Assembly: GCA_038211295.1 (NCBI GenBank)
Contig: JBBQVS010000045.1
Location: forward strand, 1-31,254
From: JBBQVS01 sp038211295
Lineage (GTDB): Bacteria > Chloroflexota > Ktedonobacteria > Ktedonobacterales > Ktedonobacteraceae
Direction: 5' to 3'
DNA length: 31,254 nt
Below are positions 1 to 6,357 of the stretch, piece after piece. The position numbers were made by a program, and so were the translations under genes. A model generated the notes under the pieces. It ran no database searches and was not told the DNA's origin. It saw only the letters and a program-made list of their open reading frames with translations. The first letter of the stretch is position 1; each line of letters begins with the position of its first letter.

Positions 1-90
1 TTTGTGATATATTCTTCCTATATCCTGACCTGCTACACGTAATCCTCATAGTGTACAAAAACTGTTGTCAGGACATAAGGGAAACCGTAT

Positions 91-828
91 ATGCCAACAC
101 TAGAACGCTCGAATCCTCTTCCCCTTTATTATCAACTTAAAGAGGTGTTGAAACAACAAATCCGTGCAGGGCACCTCATGCCTCATACTGCTATACCATC
201 TGAGCCAGAACTGGTCGCGCAATATCATGTGAGCCGCGCGACGGTGCGTCAGGCACTCACGGAACTGGTACACGAAGGGCTGCTCTACCGTCAGCACGGA
301 CGCGGCACATTCGTGTGCGAGCCGCGTATTCAGCAAAACATTAGCGAACTTACCAGCTTCACCGAGGAGCTGCGCCGCCGAGGTAAGCGTCCCGGTGGCG
401 TGCTACTTGTTAGTGAGCTAGTACGCGGTTCACAGGTTGTACGTGAACGACTACGTTTGAACGACGAGGAGCAAGCTGTACGCCTTGAACGTTTGCGGCT
501 CGCGGATGATGTTCCTGTTGCGCTCGAAATTGACTATCTCCCACATCCACGCGCCGCTGGTATCTATCTGCGTGCGAAGGAGACTGCGGATGGGTCGCTT
601 TATAGCTTGATGGCCTCTGAGGGAATGCACCCGTATATCACAGAGCAGATACTCAAGGGCGATGCTCCGTCGTCCCGCGAGGCCGAGCTGCTCAATGTCG
701 CCCCTTCTCTTGCCGGTTTGCGCCTTACCTGCACTACCTTCGATGAGACTGGCGCACCCATAGAGTATACCGAAGCATTCTATTCAGGTACACAGTATGA
801 CATACAGCTTACATTACGCGTGAAATAA
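91..828 (+). CDS. GntR-family transcriptional regulator with UTRA domain
   Basis: A DNA-binding repressor or activator of the GntR superfamily, HutC/UTRA branch, 245 residues, the usual length. Residues about 10-75 form the winged helix, with the typical opening NPLPLYYQLKEVL, the SEPELVAQYHVSRATVRQAL helix-turn-helix and the wing ending in RQHGRGTFV. Residues about 95-240 form the UTRA ligand domain, ending in EYTEAFYSGTQYDIQL. Family members of this branch usually sense small sugars, amino sugars or amino-acid derivatives; the ligand cannot be read here. The ATG has an AAGGGA ribosome site about 10 bases upstream. No transporter or catabolic gene follows in the same operon; the next gene, a TPR protein, is about 215 bases away behind its own promoter. 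The regulated genes may lie left of the window. Confidence 0.93.
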   Translation: MPTLERSNPLPLYYQLKEVLKQQIRAGHLMPHTAIPSEPELVAQYHVSRATVRQALTELVHEGLLYRQHGRGTFVCEPRIQQNISELTSFTEELRRRGKRPGGVLLVSELVRGSQVVRERLRLNDEEQAVRLERLRLADDVPVALEIDYLPHPRAAGIYLRAKETADGSLYSLMASEGMHPYITEQILKGDAPSSREAELLNVAPSLAGLRLTCTTFDETGAPIEYTEAFYSGTQYDIQLTLRVK

Positions 829-858
829 TATAGCACATTCTTGATTTTTAATTGGTAG

Positions 859-928
859 AGCTTCTCAATGGATGCCGCGCTGTACTCTGGTTGGTATGTT
901 CATGATGCGGTCTAACGTTTGAGAAGCT
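859..928. repeat. Inverted repeat between GntR gene and TPR gene
   Basis: Two perfect 10-base arms, AGCTTCTCAA at 859-868 and its reverse complement at 919-928, enclose 50 bases that can form a further short helix (CCGC near 876 with GCGG at 907-910). On the plus strand the right arm is followed by a moderately T-rich run. It may act as the terminator of the GntR gene or as a structured RNA; nothing in the sequence decides between them. Confidence 0.4.
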
Positions 929-971
929 TTGCTGTATATTTTGATGGCCTGTCGCATCTGAGCAGTTGGTA

Positions 972-980
972 TGTTATACT
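972..980 (+). promoter_or_regulatory. Extended -10 promoter element for the TPR gene
   Basis: TG at 972-973, one base, then TATACT at 975-980, a classic extended -10 element. There is no convincing -35 box, which extended -10 promoters do not need. It lies about 64 bases before the ATG at 1044 and inside the longer open frame that starts at TTG 966, which argues against that earlier start. Confidence 0.5.
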
Positions 981-1043
981 ACGCAAAGGCTAATTCATAT
1001 TCTCGCAATACAACACAACTATACATTAGGAGCTACCCGTTCA

Positions 1044-2516
1044 ATGGACGATACACAAAATACAGAAAATACTACCACACCTGTGTCTCCCACGCAAAAT
1101 AGCGCACCTATTCACTTTGTGAGCCGTCAGGAGATGCAAGAAGCGACTCAAGGCCAGACAGAGCAGGGCCTGACAGATCGCGGAAATGCCGCCGCCGAGC
1201 AAGGCGATTATGAGACCGCGGCAGAAGCATTCGAGCAAGCAGTCGCACTCGATCCTGCAAACGCACGCGCACGCTATAATCTCGCGCTGGCGCAGCAATA
1301 CCTCGGCGAGACAGAGTTCGCCGTCGCGGGCTATCGTCGCGCGATTGACCTCGACCCACAGCTACTCGATGCCTACATCAATCTTGGCAATCTCTACGGC
1401 GAGCTGGGGCTACACGAGGAGTCGTTGGAGACGTTTCAGTTGGCGCAAGAGATCGATCCCGAAAATGATGAGTTGTTTATGAGCATCGGTGATGCCTATC
1501 GTACTCAGAACCTCTATCAAGACGCCATTCAAGCATACCGTCAGACAATCATGCTTAATCCTGAAAACACTGTTGCCGCCGACAATCTGCGTGATGTACG
1601 CGAGCGAGTGAACGACCAGGTGCGTCGCTTGATGGAGCAGGAGCGACGTGTAGACGCGGATCCCGGCGACCCTACGCGCTACGCGGAACTTGCGAGCATC
1701 TATCTGGACATGCGCCGCTATGACGAAGCACTTTCAACGGCAAACCAGATGCTTTCTCTTGATCCCGAAGGACGTGCCGGTTATGATATGCTTGCGTCTG
1801 TCTACGAACAGATGGGTGAGCGCGATCAGGCGGTAGAGGTATATACGCGCATTGTGGCGATTGACCCGAATGACGCGGAAGCGTGGGAGCATCTCGGCAC
1901 ATGGCGCTCTATTCAAGAGAACAATGTCGAGGCAATCGAAGCGTATGTGCGGGCTATCCAGATTGATCCACAGCGTATCACCGCACGCTTTAGCCTCGCG
2001 GAAGCCTACCTTGAGGCGAACCGCTATAGTGAGGCGTTAACTGCGTATCAGGGACTGATTGACCGCGCCGACGAGCTACAGGCCGATGATACCGCCGCCG
2101 CCTATGCGGGGCTTGCCGATACCTATAACGCGCTGGGCCAACATGACAAGGCTATCGAGACCGCGCAAGCCTTACTGGAGCATTCTGAGGACGACCCGGA
2201 AGGCTACTACCAGCTTGCCAGCGCGTATGACTCGCTTGGTCGCTATGACGAGGCCATCGAGAATTATCAGAACGCCATCGACAGCGACCCGCTTAACGTC
2301 GATTACTACAATGATCTCGCCGACACTTTGCGCGAAGCCAAACGGTACGACGAGGCACTCGACGCCGCGCAGCAAGCAATCTCGATGGACCCTTCGCTCT
2401 TACTTGCCTACGAGACGCTAGAGCAGATCTACCGCGAGACGGGACGCACGGCAGAAGCCGATGAGGCAAAGCAGCAGGCGAGCATTCTTCGTGAGCGTGA
2501 AGGTGGATTGGTATAG
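1044..2516 (+). CDS. Tetratricopeptide repeat (TPR) protein
   Basis: A 490-residue, almost all-helical protein made of about eleven TPR units from residue 40 to the end. Typical units read YETAAEAFEQAVALDPANARA, RYDEALSTANQMLSLDPEG and RYDEAIENYQNAIDSDPLN. TPR proteins are scaffolds for protein-protein contact; the partner cannot be inferred. There is no signal peptide or membrane segment, so it is probably cytoplasmic. The first 35 residues are polar and low in complexity. The frame is open from TTG 966, but the ATG at 1044 is preferred because it has an AGGAG site at 1028-1032, while the earlier start lies on the promoter. The gene ends just before a long hairpin shared with the convergent gene. 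Confidence 0.92.
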   Translation: MDDTQNTENTTTPVSPTQNSAPIHFVSRQEMQEATQGQTEQGLTDRGNAAAEQGDYETAAEAFEQAVALDPANARARYNLALAQQYLGETEFAVAGYRRAIDLDPQLLDAYINLGNLYGELGLHEESLETFQLAQEIDPENDELFMSIGDAYRTQNLYQDAIQAYRQTIMLNPENTVAADNLRDVRERVNDQVRRLMEQERRVDADPGDPTRYAELASIYLDMRRYDEALSTANQMLSLDPEGRAGYDMLASVYEQMGERDQAVEVYTRIVAIDPNDAEAWEHLGTWRSIQENNVEAIEAYVRAIQIDPQRITARFSLAEAYLEANRYSEALTAYQGLIDRADELQADDTAAAYAGLADTYNALGQHDKAIETAQALLEHSEDDPEGYYQLASAYDSLGRYDEAIENYQNAIDSDPLNVDYYNDLADTLREAKRYDEALDAAQQAISMDPSLLLAYETLEQIYRETGRTAEADEAKQQASILREREGGLV

Positions 2517-2522
2517 CTGAAA

Positions 2523-2584
2523 TCTAACACAACATCGTCTATAGAGAGACGTCGCGGTCTCTCTATAGACGATGTTGTGTTAGA
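2523..2584. terminator. 28-bp perfect hairpin at a convergent junction
   Basis: Arms 2523-2550 and 2557-2584 are perfect reverse complements over 28 bases, with a 6-base loop (GTCGCG). The hairpin fills the gap between the TPR gene (+) and the MNT-HEPN gene (-), and its right arm covers the stop codon of the latter (2580-2582). It is symmetric and so can act on both strands. There is no clear run of T after either arm, so classical intrinsic termination is not certain; it could also stabilise mRNA 3' ends. Confidence 0.8.
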
Positions 2585-3425
2585 CAAGATGTTTCTCTAT
2601 TGCGTCCGCGAATGCTTCAAGATCGGTAAGACGATGGTGAACATGATCGTAGAGTGTGTCCCGACTTAGCATGTTGGGCGCACAGAGTAGGGCATCGCGC
2701 AGGTCTGTGAGCACCTCTAAACGGTAAGCCAGGGGACGAGGGACGAGTTGCTGTGCTGCGATAATGCTGAGTAGCTCGTGATAGCCTTCAGGACGACGCA
2801 GGCCGAGCGAGGCGACAAGAGTGCTACAGATGTGGAGACATGCCTCAATCGCCAGTTGTAGGTAACGTTCAGCGATGCTATAGACGCGATAGTCCGCGAC
2901 AAACTCTTCGTATGATGCCTGCTGTACCTCTTGCAGAATCAATAAAGTGTCGCGCAACTGTCTGAGTTTCTGCTGTAAGAGTTCTTTGTCGAGCGGCATA
3001 ACGGGATTTGTCTGTCCATATAGGCGACGACTCAACGCTTGATTCTGAATCTCGTCGAATTTCTTGAAGTCGAGGTAATCCATGACGGCCTTTGACTCAA
3101 ACGAGACGCGCTGTTTTTCATTACGGCTAAACAAAATTTGTCCGTACTTTATAACCTGTAGTTTGAGCAGAAGCGACGCCTGATTCAGAATAACCACATC
3201 GATAGTGTCGGATTCCATACGCTTCGCGAGTTCGCTGAAGAAGTAGAGCTGATAGTCCAGAAACTGATCGGCTTTGATCTGGTCTGTGAGGAGAATGGCG
3301 ATGTCTACATCGCTCAAGTGTCCGAAGGAAGTGCGGGTGCTGAGAGAACCCGCGAGGTAAGCTGCGTTGACAGGACTCTGTGTAAAGAGTTGATTGAGTC
3401 GGGCTTGCTTTTCAAACAAATTCAT
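2580..3425 (-). CDS. Fused MNT nucleotidyltransferase-HEPN (MntA-HepT-like) protein
   Basis: A 281-residue protein that joins in one chain two domains normally encoded as a toxin-antitoxin pair. Residues about 1-135 are a minimal nucleotidyltransferase of the MntA type: G26-S27, then D39-V-D41 (GS and DxD of the NTase fold), followed by the family stretch DVVILNQASLLLKLQV and FESKAVMDYLDF. Residues about 145-280 resemble HepT/DUF86 HEPN (RYLQLAIEACLHICSTLVAS). In active HepT the RNase motif is R-x4-6-H; here the aligned site reads R243-DALL-C248, so the histidine is missing. A shifted R255-x5-H261 exists but does not sit at the family position. In MntA-HepT systems the antitoxin AMPylates the toxin. 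This fused form may be a tamed or repurposed version. It has its own extended -10 element (3471-3479) and a GGAGG site 5 bases before the ATG. Confidence 0.8.
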   Translation of the reverse strand: MNLFEKQARLNQLFTQSPVNAAYLAGSLSTRTSFGHLSDVDIAILLTDQIKADQFLDYQLYFFSELAKRMESDTIDVVILNQASLLLKLQVIKYGQILFSRNEKQRVSFESKAVMDYLDFKKFDEIQNQALSRRLYGQTNPVMPLDKELLQQKLRQLRDTLLILQEVQQASYEEFVADYRVYSIAERYLQLAIEACLHICSTLVASLGLRRPEGYHELLSIIAAQQLVPRPLAYRLEVLTDLRDALLCAPNMLSRDTLYDHVHHRLTDLEAFADAIEKHLV

Positions 3426-3470
3426 AGACGCCTCCGAGGAAAGGTAAGACCACGATAACTCTTGTGGGCA

Positions 3471-3479
3471 AGTATACCA
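3471..3479 (-). promoter_or_regulatory. Extended -10 element for the MNT-HEPN gene
   Basis: Read on the minus strand this is TGgTATACT, about 46 bases upstream of the ATG at 3425. It suggests the gene is transcribed on its own as well as, or instead of, from the moaD-moaE promoter. Confidence 0.5.
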
Positions 3480-3530
3480 TAAGATGAGGCAAAATGCGTT
3501 TTCCTGGGAGCGTGGACGGCAAACCTCGGC

Positions 3531-4193
3531 CTATCCCTCGACCCACTCTTCACCATTAGTGGCGACCTCTTTTTTCCAGATGGGAACAGTTTTTTTCAGC
3601 GTATCGATGATGTAGCGGCACGCTTCGAATGCCTCGGCGCGATGTGGACTGGCGACAACGATAATCACGCTTGCCTCGCCAATTTCCAGACGCCCGAAGC
3701 GATGTGCCACCGCTACACGCTCGACGCCCCAGCGTTGTTGCGCCTCGCTGACAATGACACGTATCTGTTGCTCCGCCATCTCCTCGTAGGCTTCGTATTC
3801 GAGATAGCGCACCTGTTTCCCGCGTGCGTTGTCGCGCACCACACCTTCAAACACGACGATGCCACCGATGCTCGCATGAGTGGTAGTCGCGACCAGAGCA
3901 TCGCGATTGAGCGGCTCGCGTGTCAGTTGAATCACTGGTTCCATTGCTGCTCCTCCACCCATTGGTGGAATAAACACAAGCTCATCATTGTCTCGCACTA
4001 TCGTCTCCGGCGCGACATACGTCCGATTGACCGCGCAGATCGAGCGATCCAGCACAGGTTGTAGGCGCGGGTACTGTGTGAGGAGGAGGGCGCGTATAGC
4101 TGCGACCTGAGTTCCCTCCGCGAGTGAGAGTGTTTCCGCGTCGCGCCCGACAATCTCGCGCAACGAGGCAAAATAGCGAATATGAATGTTCAT
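3531..4193 (-). CDS. moaX: Molybdopterin synthase, MoaD-MoaE fusion (MoaX-like)
   Basis: Both subunits of molybdopterin synthase in one 220-residue chain. The enzyme adds two sulfurs to cyclic pyranopterin monophosphate in molybdenum-cofactor synthesis. Residues 1-81 are MoaD (ubiquitin-like: IRYFASLREIVG, then DNDELVFIPPMGGG). Residues about 85-220 are MoaE, with VFEGVVRDNARGKQVRYLEYE, HRFGRLEIGEASVIIVVASPHR, EAFEACRYIIDTLKKTVPIW and the WKKE motif. MoaD works through a free C-terminal Gly-Gly that becomes a thiocarboxylate; here it is internal (G79-G81), so cleavage after the glycines is expected, as known for mycobacterial MoaX. The frame continues 10 codons upstream to 4223, but the ATG at 4193 fits the family start; the added residues (AQLCAILFF) do not. 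The cofactor would serve the molybdo-enzyme at the right end of the window. No other moa gene is present. Confidence 0.93.
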   Translation of the reverse strand: MNIHIRYFASLREIVGRDAETLSLAEGTQVAAIRALLLTQYPRLQPVLDRSICAVNRTYVAPETIVRDNDELVFIPPMGGGAAMEPVIQLTREPLNRDALVATTTHASIGGIVVFEGVVRDNARGKQVRYLEYEAYEEMAEQQIRVIVSEAQQRWGVERVAVAHRFGRLEIGEASVIIVVASPHRAEAFEACRYIIDTLKKTVPIWKKEVATNGEEWVEG

Positions 4194-4200
4194 GAAAAAA

Positions 4201-4209
4201 AGTATAGCA
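4201..4209 (-). promoter_or_regulatory. Extended -10 element just before moaD-moaE
   Basis: On the minus strand this is TGcTATACT, with its 3' end only 7 bases before the ATG at 4193. If it is used, transcription would begin at or within a base or two of the start codon, giving a leaderless message. There is no Shine-Dalgarno sequence before 4193, which agrees. Confidence 0.45.
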
Positions 4210-4239
4210 CAAAGTTGGGCCATCTTCCACTTTCTGCGC

Positions 4240-4245
4240 TATACT
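4240..4245 (+). promoter_or_regulatory. Possible -10 box for the DinB/oxidoreductase pair
   Basis: TATACT on the plus strand, 42 bases before the ATG at 4287, divergent from the element at 4201-4209. TTGGGC at 4215-4220 is a poor -35 candidate at a 19-base spacing. Position and divergence support it more than sequence does. Confidence 0.35.
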
Positions 4246-4286
4246 TATAGAAAAGTAAGTAAATTTTTGACAGGAGACCCTTCGCT

Positions 4287-4838
4287 ATGATTCTAAACAC
4301 CGAGGCGTTTCATGCTGGTAAAGCAAGCTACGCGGATATGGTGCGCGATATTACTCACAAAGACCTGTATGAGTTGACCGACCAGATTTTCGAGAGTGTA
4401 CAAAACGCCATTAGTGGCATAACAGATGCAGGCGTTACCTTTGTACCGCATGACGCCGCGCTGAAAGAGGGCGACGAGCAGGCGTATACGCTGGGGCATG
4501 TAATTGCTCATTTGACAGCTACGCTTGAAGAAACCTCATCGATTGGTTCCGCACTTGCGCGTGGTATCGCCTTTGAGGGTCGATTGCGTAACGAGGTTGA
4601 GTGGAAAACAATTCGTACCGCGCAACAGGTACATAGTCGCTTCAATGAGAGTCGGCGCATGTGCCGCGCGTTTCTTGACACATGGCCCAACGCACCACAT
4701 CTCGACGTGACCATCATACGTATTCCACACTTTGGTGCTATGAACGCAATTGGGGTGCATGTACTGGGCATTCTGCATGGTGAGTCGCACATTGAGCAGT
4801 TACAGGAGATTATGCGTCAGGCAAAAACGCTTCTGTAG
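4287..4838 (+). CDS. DinB-like metal-binding protein
   Basis: A 183-residue four-helix-bundle protein of the DinB superfamily. The superfamily binds a divalent metal with three histidines and includes damage-inducible proteins and thiol-dependent transferases. Candidate ligands are H71 or H75 in YTLGHVIAHL and the pair H164/H168 in LGILHGESHIEQL, which matches the family pattern HxxxH near the C-terminus. The substrate is unknown. The ATG has an AGGAG site about 10 bases upstream. It is followed after 15 bases by a flavin oxidoreductase gene in the same direction, so the two are probably co-transcribed. A low-molecular-weight thiol role is known for some relatives but cannot be shown here. 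Confidence 0.8.
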   Translation: MILNTEAFHAGKASYADMVRDITHKDLYELTDQIFESVQNAISGITDAGVTFVPHDAALKEGDEQAYTLGHVIAHLTATLEETSSIGSALARGIAFEGRLRNEVEWKTIRTAQQVHSRFNESRRMCRAFLDTWPNAPHLDVTIIRIPHFGAMNAIGVHVLGILHGESHIEQLQEIMRQAKTLL

Positions 4839-4853
4839 AAATTAGGATTTTTT

Positions 4854-6287
4854 ATGTCTCTTCACACGCGTTACGATGCAGTGGTCATAGGGTCAGGCCC
4901 CAATGGTCTTGCGGCTGCAATCACGCTCGCGCAGGCGGGGAAATCGGTTATTGTCTTAGAGGCACAAGACACGATTGGGGGTGGATCGCGCACAAAAGAG
5001 CTGACGCTGCCGGGGTTCAAGCATGACATTTGTTCCGCGATTCATCCACTTGGACTGGCGTCCCCATTCTTTCGTGCGCTCCCACTAGAGCAGTACGGGC
5101 TGAAATGGATTCAACCCCCTGTTGCCCTTGCTCATCCGCTCGATGATGGTACTGCAATGCTGTTGGAGCGTTCTATCGCGCTAACAGCTGAGACACTTGG
5201 CTGTGATGCTGCTTCTTATAGTCGTTTGATGAAGCCACTTGTCGAACACTGGCAAACATTAGCTGACCTGCTGCTTGGCCCCTTGCGCCCGCAGTCGTTT
5301 CGTCACCCCTTTTTGCTGGCACCATTTGGGGTACAGGCGGTTCGCTCGGCTGAAAGTCTCGCGAAGCATCTATTCAGAGGCGAGCGGGCGCGGGCCTTGT
5401 TCGCGGGTATGGCGGCACACTCAATTCTGCCATTGGAGCATAGTTTGAGCGCGGCGTTTGGCATTATGCTTGCTCTGTTTGGGCATGGTGTTGGCTGGCC
5501 CTTGCCGCATGGTGGTTCGCAGAGCATTGTTGACGCGCTCGCCGCACATCTGCGCTCACTTGGCGGTGAGATTGTGACAGGGATCGAGGTCACATCAATT
5601 GAGATGTTACCGACAGCGAACGCTCTGCTTTTCGATGTAACGCCGCGTCAATTATTGCGTATCGCTGGTACGCATCTTCCCAATGGCTACCGACGTGCCT
5701 TAGAGCGGTATCGCTATGGCCCCGGCGTCTTCAAGATTGACTATGCCCTTGACGGGCCTATTCCGTGGAAAGCACGGGAGTGCTTGCAGGCGGGAACCGT
5801 TCATCTTGGGGGAACGCTCGCGGAAGTCGCGCTCTCGGAGTGGCAGATAGGGCGGGGAATGCCGCCAGAGAAGCCATTTGTGTTGCTCGCGCAGCAGAGC
5901 TTGTTTGACGCTTCCCGCGCACCCGTCGGAAAACATACGGTGTGGGCGTATAGCCACGTCCCAAACGGCTCATCGTTCGATATGACTGAGCGCATCGATG
6001 CTCAGATTGAGCGTTTCGCCCCTGGCTTTCGAGACCGTATTCTGGCGAAGAATACTATCGCGCCGAACGCGCTCGAACACTACAACGCGAACTATATTGG
6101 TGGAGATATCAATGGCGGTGTCGCTGACCTGTTGCAGTTTTTCACGCGACCAACGATCCGCTTAAACCCTTACACGACGCCAAACAAACGTATTTACATC
6201 TGCTCATCTGCCACTCCACCCTCTGGCGGTGTTCACGGCATGTGTGGATACTACGCGGCACGAGCGGCACTACAACGTGCATTCTAA
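4854..6287 (+). CDS. CrtI-like FAD-dependent oxidoreductase (phytoene desaturase family)
   Basis: A 477-residue flavoprotein of the phytoene dehydrogenase/PYROXD2-like family. The N-terminal FAD site is clear: VVIGSGPNGLAAA (G13, G15, G18), the acidic E36 ending strand 2, and GGGSRTKEL. The C-terminus has the matching FAD segment IYICSSATPPSGGVHGMCGY. The PNGLAAA form and the HDICSAIHPLG stretch place it nearer the PYROXD2-like, functionally open subgroup than true carotenoid desaturases. No crtB, crtE or other carotenoid gene lies nearby, so a carotenoid role is not supported by context. It lies 15 bases behind the DinB-like gene in a likely operon. The gene ends at a convergent hairpin. Confidence 0.88.
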   Translation: MSLHTRYDAVVIGSGPNGLAAAITLAQAGKSVIVLEAQDTIGGGSRTKELTLPGFKHDICSAIHPLGLASPFFRALPLEQYGLKWIQPPVALAHPLDDGTAMLLERSIALTAETLGCDAASYSRLMKPLVEHWQTLADLLLGPLRPQSFRHPFLLAPFGVQAVRSAESLAKHLFRGERARALFAGMAAHSILPLEHSLSAAFGIMLALFGHGVGWPLPHGGSQSIVDALAAHLRSLGGEIVTGIEVTSIEMLPTANALLFDVTPRQLLRIAGTHLPNGYRRALERYRYGPGVFKIDYALDGPIPWKARECLQAGTVHLGGTLAEVALSEWQIGRGMPPEKPFVLLAQQSLFDASRAPVGKHTVWAYSHVPNGSSFDMTERIDAQIERFAPGFRDRILAKNTIAPNALEHYNANYIGGDINGGVADLLQFFTRPTIRLNPYTTPNKRIYICSSATPPSGGVHGMCGYYAARAALQRAF

Positions 6288-6306
6288 AAAAGGCGCGTAA
6301 ATGGTG

Positions 6307-6352
6307 ACTGTAGATGTAAAGACGTGGTTTGCCACGTCTTTACATCTACAGT
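6307..6352. terminator. 21-bp perfect hairpin at a convergent junction
   Basis: Arms 6307-6327 and 6332-6352 pair perfectly over 21 bases around a TTTG loop. The right arm runs into TTTTCGTT on the plus strand, so it fits an intrinsic terminator for the oxidoreductase gene. It can also act on the minus strand for the aminopeptidase gene, whose stop codon is at 6358-6360. Confidence 0.85.
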
Positions 6353-6357
6353 TTTCG

